Numbered from the stretch's first letter, positions 33,835-42,420 are shown. The stretch is DNA of 64,000 nt from JADZAI01 sp964390465 (GCA_964390465.1 CAYMIJ010000008.1:60640-124639); one strand, 5' to 3'. Notes: generated by a model not told the origin, from the letters alone. A program made the numbers and translations.

Positions 33835-35238
33835 TCAAGATGTTTCCACTCCGAAACGGGTTGAAATAAGCCTGAACAGCGCGCGGATGCCATGTGCCTC
33901 GGCCCCTGCCGGATGGCCGGGCCGCGCTTTATCGGTCCATGCCGCCACATCGAAATGCACGAAGGAAGCCGTGCTGCTGACAAAACGGTTGAGGAACAGC
34001 GCGGCGGTGATCGCCCCCGCATAGGAGCTGTCGGCGCTGTTGGTGATGTCAGCCACCTTGCCATCGATCCAGCTGTCATAGTTCTTCCACAGCGGCAGCC
34101 GCCACATCGGATCCTGTTCGCTGACGGCGAGACCTGCGAGGTCGGCTGCGAGTTTTTCGTCATGCGTGAAGAAGGGCGGCAGCTCAAAGCCGGTCGCCAC
34201 ACGAGCCGCACCTGTCAGCGTCGCCATGCACACCAGCAGTTCGGGCTTTTCGCCGTCAGCCTCACACAGCGCATCGGCCAGCACCAGACGCCCTTCCGCA
34301 TCGGTATTGCCGATTTCAACAGTCAGGCCCTTGCGGCTGGGGATGACGTCACCCGGTCGGTAAGCGTCGCCCGAAATCGCGTTTTCAACCGCCGGAATGA
34401 GAAGGCGCAGGCGGATGGGTGCTTTGGCGTCCATCAGCATGTGCGCAAGGCCCAGCATCGCCGCAGCCCCGCCCATATCTTTCTTCATCAGTGCCATGCC
34501 TGAAGCGGGCTTGATGTCGAGCCCGCCTGAGTCAAAGCACACGCCCTTGCCCACCAGCGTGACCTTTGGTGCGCTGGCATCGCCCCAGCTCATGTCGATG
34601 AGGCGGGGCGCACGGGCCGAAGCGCGGCCAACCGCATGAATGAGCGGATAGTTGCGCGCCAGAAGATCCTCGCCTGTTACAACGCTGATCGCCGCACCGT
34701 GGCGGGCGGCAACATGGCGGGCCGCTTCTTCCATTTCGGCTGGGCCCATCAGATTGGCGGGCGCGTTGACGAGATCGCGGGCGAGCCAGATCGCTTCAGC
34801 CTGACGGCGCGCCATTGCAAGAAGATCGGCTGGCACCAGCAGGACCGGCAGTTCCTTACGGGCGCGCGCGGTCTTGTGCTGGATAAAGCTGTAAGCGCCC
34901 ATCGCAAAGGCAAGTGCGGCGGTTGCCTTGTCGGCCACATCATCGGCCAGCCGATAGATGCCGGGCGGCAGAGACGTGCCCGCCTGTCCAAAAATCAACC
35001 GGTCATCGCCAGCGCCAAGACCAAGCACAGCCTTTGACAGCCTGCCATCACCATCCGGTGCCAGAAGCAGCCGACCGCTCTGTCCGGTAAAACCCTGCGC
35101 CTTCGCCCATGCGGCAAGACCCGGGCCGTGTGTTTCGACAAAGGCAGTCCAGTCAACCGTCGTCACGCCGTAAAGGGTCACAGCGTCCTGACCGCTATCG
35201 GCCTGAAGAACGTCGATCACAGGAAGTGTATGCGTCAT
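33835..35238 (-). CDS. M17 leucyl aminopeptidase family protein
   Basis: A 467-residue cytosolic metallopeptidase. Start at 35238 (MTHTLPVIDVLQ); the frame continues to 35319 without family similarity. Metal-binding and catalytic strings are intact: LVGKGVCFDSGGLDIKP, the MKKDMGGAAAMLG helix and the signature NTDAEGRLVLADAL. The C-terminus has DSSYAGAITAALFLNRF and HFDVAAW. Expected to release N-terminal residues using two divalent metals. It resembles the PepB/PepA-like group common in alphaproteobacteria upstream of NlpC/P60 genes. Confidence 0.92.
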   Translation of the reverse strand: MTHTLPVIDVLQADSGQDAVTLYGVTTVDWTAFVETHGPGLAAWAKAQGFTGQSGRLLLAPDGDGRLSKAVLGLGAGDDRLIFGQAGTSLPPGIYRLADDVADKATAALAFAMGAYSFIQHKTARARKELPVLLVPADLLAMARRQAEAIWLARDLVNAPANLMGPAEMEEAARHVAARHGAAISVVTGEDLLARNYPLIHAVGRASARAPRLIDMSWGDASAPKVTLVGKGVCFDSGGLDIKPASGMALMKKDMGGAAAMLGLAHMLMDAKAPIRLRLLIPAVENAISGDAYRPGDVIPSRKGLTVEIGNTDAEGRLVLADALCEADGEKPELLVCMATLTGAARVATGFELPPFFTHDEKLAADLAGLAVSEQDPMWRLPLWKNYDSWIDGKVADITNSADSSYAGAITAALFLNRFVSSTASFVHFDVAAWTDKARPGHPAGAEAHGIRALFRLISTRFGVETS

Positions 35239-35331
35239 GAGACAAGGACTTCTGATAATGCGCGGCGCGTGACTTCGCGCGGCCACGCCAGCATAAAGGC
35301 TGCGTGCCATGCGAGGCAAACGGAGAACGCC

Positions 35332-35982
35332 ATGAAGATCACCATCACCGTAGGCACGAAGAACTGGTCGTCATGGTCGCTGCGCGGCTGGTTGCCGGTG
35401 AAACTGTCCGGCCTGCCATTCGAGGAGCGCTATGTGCGCCTGCGCCAGACCAACATGCCTGAGATGATGAAGGATGTGTCGCCATCTGGCCTCGTGCCTC
35501 TGCTGACCGTGGAGGATGGCGGCCACCACACTCAGATCTGGGATAGCCTGGCGATTGCCGAGTTCATGGCCGAGATCGCACCCGACGCACGCCTGTGGCC
35601 GAAAGACCGGATGCAGCGCGCGCGCGCACGCGCCCTTACGGCTGAAATGCATTCTGGTTACGCAGATCTGCGCCGTCAGTATTCCATGGACATGGTGCGG
35701 CGGCATGAAGGCAACGCGCCTGAACCGGGAACCGCGCGCGCCATCGCCCGCATCCAGCAGATTTGGGATGAATGCCTTGCAGCCAGCGGCGGGCCTTATC
35801 TGTTCGGCGCTGATTTCGGCATTGCTGATGCATTCCACGCGCCGCTCGTTTCACGCTTTCGCACCTATGGTGTGACACTGAGCGGCGCCGCCGAACGCTA
35901 TGCGGCGGCGGTGTGGCAGCACCCGGCCATGCAGGAATGGCTGGCGGCAGCACAGAAAGAAGTCGAGGCCGGAGAAGCCTGA
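35332..35982 (+). CDS. Glutathione S-transferase family protein
   Basis: A 216-residue GST with a thioredoxin-like N-domain: KNWSSWSLRGWL carries the active-site serine region, and SPSGLVPLL and WDSLAIAEFMAE give the cis-proline and glutathione-binding parts. The C-terminal helical domain ends near residue 205. The ATG at 35332 is seven bases after GGAG. Divergent from the aminopeptidase gene. Substrate unknown. Confidence 0.9.
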   Translation: MKITITVGTKNWSSWSLRGWLPVKLSGLPFEERYVRLRQTNMPEMMKDVSPSGLVPLLTVEDGGHHTQIWDSLAIAEFMAEIAPDARLWPKDRMQRARARALTAEMHSGYADLRRQYSMDMVRRHEGNAPEPGTARAIARIQQIWDECLAASGGPYLFGADFGIADAFHAPLVSRFRTYGVTLSGAAERYAAAVWQHPAMQEWLAAAQKEVEAGEA

Positions 35983-36163
35983 AGGATTTTCGCCGGTAAT
36001 AAAGATGAAGCTGTGTTTACCTTCACGGCCTCAGCATTGTTGTGCTGTTAATGGTTAGTTCTGATTCAGGGAATGTTTTTTTAAGACCATGCTGAGACAC
36101 TGACATTCGGATTTTTATGCCGCGCAACTTTTGCTTCGCACGGCAAACCCAACAAAGAACCGG

Positions 36164-36595
36164 ATGGTCGTGATGGCGGGTGGTTTGAAGTGGCTGGCAT
36201 GTGCTGCAGTGGGCGCAGCTTTGCTGTGCGCACAAGCGACGGCACAGACCGTGCGCCGCGATGGCGGTGATGGCGCTGACCTGATGGCGCGGCCCTATGG
36301 CGCCAATCCCGGCGATGAGAACCGCCCAGCCGGGTCGGGCATGCGCGATGCCAATGGCAATCTGATCATGGTCAACGGCAAGACGGCGGCCTCGCCCTTT
36401 TATTCAGCCAGTCCTGATGCGCTGACCTTCGGCGTGATGCGCGGCACGACGGGTGCCAGCACCAACGCCACTGCTGTCGGCAACCTGCTGACCGTCAACG
36501 TGACGGGCAATTACAACACGGTCATCGTCAATTCGAACCAGACCAATAACGGCACGCAGTCAGTGATCCTGAACGGGGGGGTGAAGCTTGACTGA
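36164..36595 (+). CDS. hfaA: HfaA-like holdfast attachment protein (curlin-like)
   Basis: A 143-residue secreted protein with a signal peptide (WLACAAVGAALLCAQATAQ). The C-terminal 45 residues (VNVTGNYNTVIVNSNQTNNG then SVILNGG) resemble the Asn-rich beta repeats of CsgA-like HfaA, part of the outer-membrane complex that anchors the holdfast in stalked alphaproteobacteria. It is coupled to hfaB, which starts eight bases inside its 3' end. The start at 36164 is preferred for its spacing to AAAGAA; GTG 36170 and ATG 36173 are alternatives. Confidence 0.8.
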   Translation: MVVMAGGLKWLACAAVGAALLCAQATAQTVRRDGGDGADLMARPYGANPGDENRPAGSGMRDANGNLIMVNGKTAASPFYSASPDALTFGVMRGTTGASTNATAVGNLLTVNVTGNYNTVIVNSNQTNNGTQSVILNGGVKLD

Positions 36596-37604
36596 CCCAA
36601 TCCAGACGGGCCCCATCCAGACGGGCACACGCCGCGTGTCGCGCCCGGTCGCTGCGGTGCTCGCAAGCTGCCTGAGCCTTGGGGCCTGCATCAACCCGAC
36701 GGCAGGTGAAGATGGCGCCTATGCCGAGCCGATCGGCGGATCGCCCGTCATCTCGAATGAAACGCCCTACTCCGCATCTTTGCGCTGCCTTGCCAATTAT
36801 GCCCTGGCGCAGGACCGGCCTTTGCGGATCTCGGTCGGCCAGATCGCCGATTATACCGGCAAGGAAGAATATGAAGGTGGCCGCCGCGTGACCCAGGGTG
36901 CGGCGCTCATGGCCATGTCGGCGCTCGGCAAGACCGGTGTCGCACAGGTCGAGCGGTTTGACACCTCGGTCGCCGAGCTGGAACTGAAATACGCCAATAA
37001 CCGTCTGGTCGGCGAAGGCATGAACAGCCCGGGCTATCGCGCCATCACGGCGGGGCAGTTCGTCGGGTCTGACTACTACCTCGTCGGCGGCATCACCGAA
37101 CTGAATTACAATATCCGCTCGGTCGGCGCAGACGCCTTTGCTTCCGACCCCGCCACACAGGGCACCAAGGGCCGCATCGGCGCAAAGGCCTATGTGATGA
37201 ATGTGGCGATCGACCTGCGTCTGGTGAACACCCAGACAACCGAGGTGATCGACATCATCTCGTATCAGAAGCAGATCATCGGCCGCGAAGTCTCGGCGGG
37301 CCTGTTCAGCTTCCTGGGCGGGACGATCATCGACGTCGGCGCTGGCGAACGTGCGCTGGAACCCATCCAGCTGGCGGTGCGCTCGGTTATCGAGCGCGGT
37401 GTGCTGGAAATGATGTCGCGTCAGCTGCGTGTGCCGCCGGGCGCCTGTGTCGGACTTGATCCGCTGGCGGGTGAGGGCGACCTGGCCCGGCCTGAACCGG
37501 TGCGCCGCGTGGTCGCTGAGCGCCGGGTTGAGGAACACGCGCGCGCCAAAGCCTATCGCGCCTATTCGCCGCCCGCCGACGCCCTGCGCAGTTCGACAGA
37601 CTGA
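36588..37604 (+). CDS. hfaB: HfaB-like, CsgG-family lipoprotein
   Basis: A 338-residue CsgG-family outer-membrane secretion protein. A lipobox (LSLGAC) ends a signal sequence around residue 35, after an unusual N-terminal repeat (DPIQTGPIQTG). Core strings IADYTGKEEYEGGRRVTQGA, KTGVAQVERFDTSVAELELKYANN and YYLVGGITELNYNI match the HfaB group. Translation starts at TTG 36588 after a G-rich stretch, overlapping hfaA. Expected to stabilise and export HfaA. A third gene, hfaD, is not found next to it; the next gene is convergent five bases away. Confidence 0.86.
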   Translation: MTDPIQTGPIQTGTRRVSRPVAAVLASCLSLGACINPTAGEDGAYAEPIGGSPVISNETPYSASLRCLANYALAQDRPLRISVGQIADYTGKEEYEGGRRVTQGAALMAMSALGKTGVAQVERFDTSVAELELKYANNRLVGEGMNSPGYRAITAGQFVGSDYYLVGGITELNYNIRSVGADAFASDPATQGTKGRIGAKAYVMNVAIDLRLVNTQTTEVIDIISYQKQIIGREVSAGLFSFLGGTIIDVGAGERALEPIQLAVRSVIERGVLEMMSRQLRVPPGACVGLDPLAGEGDLARPEPVRRVVAERRVEEHARAKAYRAYSPPADALRSSTD

Positions 37605-37609
37605 GCGGA

Positions 37610-38308
37610 TCAATCCGGCGCAGCCTTCGCGGATTGATCGGCTTCTTCCCGCGCCCGTCGCATGATCGACCAATTGAGCAGACGGGCGGCGATGGTGACC
37701 GCGCCCAGCTGGGGGCAGTAGCGGAAGAAAGTCTCCGCCAGGTCGTCACTGTAGACATTGGGATGCCGCGCGGCCCAGTAGAACCTTTCCGTCCGGCTGC
37801 GCGCGCGGGGGAGAGTCGTTTCTGAAAAAATGGTGGGGGATGCCCCCTCCCCCGTCTCACCGTCCGTGACGCCGGGCGCCATATCGTCGTCGTCCCCGAA
37901 GACAGGAGCCTGATTATAGTTGGGCTGATGGTCGAGCCACTGATAGACCCAGTCGGGCGCCTCGACTTCCGGGTGGCAGGCGATCCAGGAAAATGCCACC
38001 CGTTCCCGCATAAGCTCGACCAGGAAGCCGCGAAAGTTGGGTCGGTCCTTGATACGCTCGAAAAACATGAAAAACTCGTCGTCGCGCGCCTCCTCCTGTT
38101 TCTTTTCTTCCTTCTCGCGCTGTTCGGATTCATCGAGGCGTGCGCCCAGCTTCATGGCCTCGTCGAACGCGCGGGCCGACCGATAGGCGCTGTCGGCACG
38201 CAGTTTTTCAGCCCGTTCGAGTGCCGCGTAATAGCCATGCCGCAGCGCATTGGTGTTGCCGGGCTGTCCGCCGGGCTTTCGGCCTGTTGGCTTGTGCGTG
38301 CGCGGCAT
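37610..38308 (-). CDS. Hypothetical protein with GxPGNxNALxHG N-terminus
   Basis: A 232-residue soluble protein of unknown function. The N-terminus GGQPGNTNALRHGYYA is a short motif seen in many mobile-element and phage-associated hypothetical proteins. A Lys/Glu-rich coiled-coil stretch follows at about 45-75, then an aromatic-rich middle (VYQWLDHQPNYNQ) and a Ser/Thr/Pro linker. It directly follows the 105-residue gene at 38309-38626 (no gap), so the two form one cassette. No enzyme motif was found. Confidence 0.6.
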   Translation of the reverse strand: MPRTHKPTGRKPGGQPGNTNALRHGYYAALERAEKLRADSAYRSARAFDEAMKLGARLDESEQREKEEKKQEEARDDEFFMFFERIKDRPNFRGFLVELMRERVAFSWIACHPEVEAPDWVYQWLDHQPNYNQAPVFGDDDDMAPGVTDGETGEGASPTIFSETTLPRARSRTERFYWAARHPNVYSDDLAETFFRYCPQLGAVTIAARLLNWSIMRRAREEADQSAKAAPD

Positions 38309-38626
38309 TTACACGCGCTCCACAACGACGCGATGACACGTTTCGCCACTGTCGCCTGTCAGATGTCCCGCCAGCAGGGCCGCAGTCCGCACCATGCGCG
38401 CGGCCGCGCCGGCGTAAGCACAGCGTATGTCGAAATCCAGACCATCGGCTTCCGCGCGCTCGAAATAGCGGCGCGCACTGCGTTCACATTCGGCAAAAAG
38501 CTGGTTCAGCGTTTCATGGACAGGGCCATGCATGTCCGGTGTTGTGGAACCACCCGTGACGGAACGGCCCGGCACCGTTGCCGGGCTGGTGTTGACGGCG
38601 GCATGGGCGCGTTCGGTCTCAGTCAT
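38309..38626 (-). CDS. Hypothetical protein, first gene of a two-gene cassette
   Basis: A 105-residue protein of unknown function. The first 35 residues are low complexity (Ser, Thr, Pro, Gly); the rest is helical, with ETLNQLFAECERSARRYFERA and a helix YAGAAARMVRTAALLAGHL. The stop of this gene abuts the start of the next one. A strong promoter and palindrome lie upstream. The paired layout (small helical protein, then a larger one) recalls a regulator-effector pair, but no known family is recognised. Confidence 0.55.
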   Translation of the reverse strand: MTETERAHAAVNTSPATVPGRSVTGGSTTPDMHGPVHETLNQLFAECERSARRYFERAEADGLDFDIRCAYAGAAARMVRTAALLAGHLTGDSGETCHRVVVERV

Positions 38627-38660
38627 GATTCTGCATCCTTCCCTTAATCAGATTCAGTGG

Positions 38661-38717
38661 GACCAAAGCCTGATCCCTGTTTGGTCATTTAGATAATATT
38701 CCTATGTTTCCTGTCAA
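38661..38717 (-). promoter_or_regulatory. Promoter with palindromic operator-like repeat
   Basis: On the minus strand, TTGACA (38712-38717) is followed after 16 bases by TATCTA (38690-38695). Just downstream, GACCAAA and TTTGGTC (38661-38667 and 38680-38686) form an inverted repeat with a 12-base spacer, covering the expected start of transcription. The region from 38627 to 38894 holds no gene and is richer in A/T than its surroundings. Position fits repression of the two-gene cassette. Confidence 0.55.
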
Positions 38718-38894
38718 GGATTATTTTCCTTGGACAGGGTGTCAGCGGGGTGAGGGAACAGGTAACGCCTGAAAGAATTGGCGCGTTCTGACTGAAACAA
38801 AGGCGCGCAGCTTTTCCCTGCCGTCGCTATGGCGCCGAGACGCACCCCGATGTCCGACCGATGACAGCGCCTGGCTGTGCCCTGGACTGCTGCG

Positions 38895-39686
38895 CTATGA
38901 CACAATCGTTTGAGGCAAGAGCCGAACGCTGAGGCCCGCGATGTCGATGTCATCGCCCCTGATCGCCAGACCTTCGGCGCGGGCCGATTGCAGCACCGCC
39001 GCCGGATCACCGGCGCTGAGTGTGATCGCGCCAAGCCCTTCGCCGCGCCCGTCCGCTGCCTTCACAAAGTTCAGCACCGTACCATCCAGCGGGATGCGCC
39101 AGGATGTGTCATCCTGTTTTTCGGCTGTGATGCCAAGGATCGCGCTCCAATGCGCGGCCAGCGATGCAGAATCATCGCTTTGAATATCAGCGGCCACGAT
39201 GGCGCTGACACGTTCTGTTGCGATGGCATGGCGCCAGTCATCGCCCGCTGCATGGCTCCATGGATTTTCCGGTGTGTCGCCACCTTCATGCCAGTCGATT
39301 TCCAGCATCGGGCCGCCGGTATCTTTCGGGTGCAGCTGCAGCAGGTGGTAGCGCGGCTTCTGCACCTCGGCGATCGCGCGGATGCCATGATCTGCGACAC
39401 GCTGTCGAAGTTCCGCGTGGGGGTCTGCCTGCAGGATGACCATGTAGCCCCCTGCCCCGCGCCGTTCCAGAAAGCGCGCGCCCTGTGTGCCGGGCCTGAC
39501 CGTCGCGCACACTTCGATGAACTGTTCACCAACCGGCATCAGTGCATTCTGCAGGCCGAAATGGTCTTCCAGATGCGGATCGCGAAAGCCTTCTCTCAAC
39601 CCGAAGACGCGGGCGATCAGGCTGGAGGTTGCGTCCAGTTCAGGGGCGATCAGCGCAATCTGCCTGAGGCGTATCCAGCCGGTCAT
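38895..39686 (-). CDS. VOC (glyoxalase-fold) family protein
   Basis: A 263-residue protein with two tandem glyoxalase-type modules. The first (residues 7-130) has LRQIALIAPELDATSSLIARVFGL and VCATVRPGTQGARFLERRG; the second (about 155-255) has AIVAADIQSDDSASLAAHW and a weaker metal site. Expected fold: paired beta-alpha-beta-beta-beta units. The reaction is not predictable. It follows hisA by 19 bases, in the place where hisF is often found. Confidence 0.8.
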   Translation of the reverse strand: MTGWIRLRQIALIAPELDATSSLIARVFGLREGFRDPHLEDHFGLQNALMPVGEQFIEVCATVRPGTQGARFLERRGAGGYMVILQADPHAELRQRVADHGIRAIAEVQKPRYHLLQLHPKDTGGPMLEIDWHEGGDTPENPWSHAAGDDWRHAIATERVSAIVAADIQSDDSASLAAHWSAILGITAEKQDDTSWRIPLDGTVLNFVKAADGRGEGLGAITLSAGDPAAVLQSARAEGLAIRGDDIDIAGLSVRLLPQTIVS

Positions 39687-39705
39687 GTTTTCTCCTGAAA
39701 GCGCG

Positions 39706-40437
39706 CTACCCTGCCCGCGCGATTTTCAGCGCATTGGCGGGCGAGATGCGACCATCATAGAGCGCACGCCCAAGGATGCAGCCGGAAATCCGGCCTGTTG
39801 CCTTGGCGGCTTCGATGTCGGCGAGCGAACCAAGCCCGCCCGATGCGATCACCGGCACATGCGGCGCAGCGGCGGCGATGCGCAGGGTCTGTTCGATGTT
39901 CAGCCCCTGCCCCGTGCCATCGCGCCCGACATCGGTGAAGATGATCGCCGCCACGCCTGCATCGGCATAGCGCGCGGCAAGCTCGCCCGCATCGAGGTCT
40001 GATGTGTTGGCCCAGCCTTCCACCGCCACGCGGAAGTCGCGCGCGTCAATGCCCACCGCGATGCGGCCCGGAAAGGCCGCCGCCATCTCGCGCACCAGAC
40101 GCGGATTGCGCGCCGCCACCGTGCCGAGGATGACGCGCGCCACGCCCGCATCCAGCCAGCGTTCGATACTGGCACGATCGCGGATGCCGCCGCCAAGCTG
40201 CACCGGCACCTGCACGGCAGCGAGAATGTCTTTCACGGCCGCCGCATTCACCGGCTGGCCTGCAAACGCGCCGTTGAGATCAACGACATGAATCCAGCCG
40301 AAGCCGGCCTGCTGCCACGCGCTCGCCTGTATGCCGGGCGCAAGGTCAAACACCGTCGCGGTCAGCATGTCGCCCTGCACAAGGCGCACACAGCGCCCGT
40401 CTTTCAAATCGATGGCTGGGTAAAGCGTGAAACTCAT
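39706..40437 (-). CDS. hisA: ProFAR isomerase (HisA)
   Basis: A 243-residue (beta-alpha)8 barrel enzyme of histidine synthesis. The catalytic aspartates are in PAIDLKDGRCVRLVQGD (near residue 8) and IIFTDVGRDGTGQG (near 128). The phosphate sites QLGGGIRD and ASGGLGSLADIEA are intact. The ATG at 40437 overlaps the hisH stop by four bases; an in-frame ATG at 40446 would lie further into hisH. Confidence 0.95.
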   Translation of the reverse strand: MSFTLYPAIDLKDGRCVRLVQGDMLTATVFDLAPGIQASAWQQAGFGWIHVVDLNGAFAGQPVNAAAVKDILAAVQVPVQLGGGIRDRASIERWLDAGVARVILGTVAARNPRLVREMAAAFPGRIAVGIDARDFRVAVEGWANTSDLDAGELAARYADAGVAAIIFTDVGRDGTGQGLNIEQTLRIAAAAPHVPVIASGGLGSLADIEAAKATGRISGCILGRALYDGRISPANALKIARAG

Positions 40438-41078
40438 GGTCGCCACAGACAGAAGTTCTTGAGGATCATCAAGCCCGCCGCCTGACTTTTTTCCGGGTGG
40501 AACTGGGTGCCCGCGATGTTGCCGCGCGCCACCATCGCCAGGAACGCGCCGCCATAGTCACAGCTGGCGAGCACGTCCGCCGGATCAGCTTTGGTGAGCG
40601 CATAGGAATGCACGAAGTAAAGCGCAGGCGAGGGCAGGGTGGCGAGCAACGGGTGCGCGCGCGTGGGGTTGATGGTGTTCCAGCCCATATGCGGGATTTT
40701 CAGTGCGGCATCGGCGGGCTGAAGGCGTGAGACCTCGCCCGCGATCCAGCCAAGGCCCTTGTGACGGCCAAACTCCACGCCCCATTCCGCCAGCAGCTGC
40801 ATGCCAACACAGATGCCCAGAAACGGTCGGCCCTGGCCGCGCACGCTTTCCTCAAGCGCGTCGATCATGCCGGGTGTGGCGGCAAGGCCCGCCATGCAAT
40901 CACCGAACGCGCCGACGCCGGGCAGCACGATGCGATCCGCACGGCGCACGGCGTTCGCGTCAGACGTGATGACAATTTCTGTGGTGAGTCCGGCATCAAG
41001 GGCCGCATGCTCCAGCGCCTTGGCCGCCGAGCGCAGATTGCCTGAGCCATAATCAATGACGGCGATGGTGTGCGGCAT
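40434..41078 (-). CDS. hisH: Imidazole glycerol phosphate synthase, glutaminase subunit (HisH)
   Basis: A 214-residue class I glutamine amidotransferase. The nucleophile is in FLGICVGMQLL, the His-Glu pair in TQFHPEKSQ, and LPGVGAFGDCM is the oxyanion region. It supplies ammonia to HisF; hisF is not in the window. Stop overlaps the hisA start. A palindromic repeat lies between hisH and hisB. Confidence 0.95.
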   Translation of the reverse strand: MPHTIAVIDYGSGNLRSAAKALEHAALDAGLTTEIVITSDANAVRRADRIVLPGVGAFGDCMAGLAATPGMIDALEESVRGQGRPFLGICVGMQLLAEWGVEFGRHKGLGWIAGEVSRLQPADAALKIPHMGWNTINPTRAHPLLATLPSPALYFVHSYALTKADPADVLASCDYGGAFLAMVARGNIAGTQFHPEKSQAAGLMILKNFCLWRP

Positions 41079-41094
41079 GGTTGCCCGGCTGACT

Positions 41095-41121
41095 GGATGG
41101 CCGGTTCAGGCCCGGCCATGA
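41095..41121. repeat. Small palindromic repeat, copy 2
   Basis: ATGGCCGGTTCAGGCCCGGC followed by CATGA forms a hairpin with eight- to nine-base arms between hisH and hisB. It closely matches copy 1 at 24872-24898. Confidence 0.65.
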
Positions 41122-41132
41122 GGAATGGAAAA

Positions 41133-41720
41133 CTAAAGGACGCCCTTGGTGGAGGGCGCGACATCGCCCAGGCGATCATCCAGAGTCACCGCCGCGCGCA
41201 GGGCACGCGCGAACGCCTTGAAGCAGCTTTCGGCAATGTGGTGATTGTTTTCGCCATACAGGTTTTCGATGTGCAGCGTGATGCCGGCATTCTGCGCCAC
41301 CGCCTGGAACCATTCGCGGAACAGTTCGGTGTCCATTTCCCCCAGCTTGGGTTTCGAGAACGAAACCTTCCAGATGAGATAAGGCCGGTTCGATACATCC
41401 ACCGCCGCCCGCGTGAGCGTTTCATCCATCGGGATAAGGGCCGAGCCAAACCGGTTGATGCCTTTGAAGTCGCCCAGAGCTTTCGCCAGCGCCTGACCAA
41501 TGACGATGCCGGTGTCTTCGGTCGTGTGGTGAAAGTCGATATGCAGATCGCCCTGCGCCCGCACCTTCAGGTCGATCATCGCGTGGCGCGCGAAGCTTTC
41601 CAGCATATGGTCAAGAAACCCGATGCCGGTGTCGACGTCGTAGTCTCCGGTGCCGTCGAGGTCGAGCGAGACCATGATCTCGGTCTCGCGCGTTTTCCGC
41701 TCGATCATCGCGCTGCGCAT
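41133..41720 (-). CDS. hisB: Imidazoleglycerol-phosphate dehydratase (HisB)
   Basis: A 195-residue monofunctional dehydratase. Both metal-binding histidine clusters are present: DFHHTTEDTGI in the first half and ENNHHIAESCFKAFARAL in the second, plus GFLDHMLESFARH. It is shorter than the E. coli fusion because it lacks the phosphatase domain, as usual outside enterics. First of hisB-hisH-hisA on the minus strand, divergent from hslV across 112 bases. Confidence 0.95.
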   Translation of the reverse strand: MRSAMIERKTRETEIMVSLDLDGTGDYDVDTGIGFLDHMLESFARHAMIDLKVRAQGDLHIDFHHTTEDTGIVIGQALAKALGDFKGINRFGSALIPMDETLTRAAVDVSNRPYLIWKVSFSKPKLGEMDTELFREWFQAVAQNAGITLHIENLYGENNHHIAESCFKAFARALRAAVTLDDRLGDVAPSTKGVL

Positions 41721-41832
41721 GGATTGGGCCTTTCAGCGAAGTGGCTTTCCTTATGCTGCGGCGGAAAGGTTGACAACTTGACGCCAAGAAACACCCAGCC
41801 CACATGAACGTCTGAACCTTTCAGGAAACCCC

Positions 41833-42390
41833 ATGTCTGCCTCATCCGACGACAAGGCCAACTGGCACGGCACCACCATCATTTCGATTCGCAAAGGCAA
41901 CAAAGTGGTGATTGCCGGTGACGGACAGGTTTCGATGGGCCAGACCATCGTGAAGGGAAACGCCCGCAAGGTGCGCCGTCTGGGCAAGGGCGAGGTGATC
42001 GCCGGGTTCGCAGGGGCGACCGCCGACGCCTTCACATTGTTTGAGCGGCTGGAAGCCAAGCTGGAAAGCCACCCCGGCAACCTGACCCGTGCCTGCGTGG
42101 AGCTGGCCAAGGACTGGCGCACCGACCGCTATCTGCGCCGCCTTGAGGCCCTGCTGGCGGTGGCCGACAAACAGGTCTCGCTGCTGCTGACCGGGCAGGG
42201 CGACGTGCTGGAGCCGGAAGACGGGGTCATCGCCATCGGTTCGGGCGGGAATTACGCGCTCGCCGCCGCCAGGGCGCTGATGCCGATGGAGCTGGACGCC
42301 GAAACCATCGCCCGCCGGGCTATGGCGATCGCCGCAGAAATCTGCGTCTATACCAACGGGAACCTGACCGTGGAGACGATCACGTTATAA
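41833..42390 (+). CDS. hslV: ATP-dependent protease peptidase subunit HslV
   Basis: A 185-residue subunit that forms a double hexamer. The N-terminal propeptide MSASSDDKANWHG is removed to expose the catalytic threonine of TTIISIRKGNKVVIAGDGQ. GFAGATADAFTLFERLE and GSGGNYALAAARAL follow the family. The stop lies inside a palindrome that also serves the downstream antitoxin promoter. The partner hslU is 711 bases away, beyond a toxin-antitoxin cassette, whereas hslV and hslU are normally adjacent. Confidence 0.96.
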   Translation: MSASSDDKANWHGTTIISIRKGNKVVIAGDGQVSMGQTIVKGNARKVRRLGKGEVIAGFAGATADAFTLFERLEAKLESHPGNLTRACVELAKDWRTDRYLRRLEALLAVADKQVSLLLTGQGDVLEPEDGVIAIGSGGNYALAAARALMPMELDAETIARRAMAIAAEICVYTNGNLTVETITL

Positions 42391-42420
42391 CTTGTGTTAT
42401 ATACCCGCTTTCGGTATAAT
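42386..42420 (+). promoter_or_regulatory. Promoter and operator of the toxin-antitoxin cassette
   Basis: TTGTGT (42392-42397), a 17-base spacer and a perfect TATAAT (42415-42420) form a strong sigma-70 type promoter. TATAAC-TTGT-GTTATA (42386-42401) is a perfect inverted repeat that covers the -35 element and the hslV stop. The expected start point is near 42427, so ATG 42445 is the better antitoxin start. An antitoxin binding site is inferred from this overlap. Confidence 0.7.

Noticed and set aside
36035..36060. GTTAATGGTTAGTT upstream of hfaA as a possible CtrA site
   Set aside because: Only one TTAA half is present and the N7 spacing to a second half is not met, so it does not fit the pattern used elsewhere in the window.
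36528..37673. 381-codon open frame on the minus strand opposite hfaB
   Set aside because: HfaB is clearly coding on the plus strand with a lipobox and CsgG motifs; the antisense frame is a composition effect.
38714..39034. 106-codon minus-strand frame between the VOC gene and the two-gene cassette
   Set aside because: It overlaps the 3' end of the VOC gene in another frame and its translation is Arg/Ser-rich shadow sequence.
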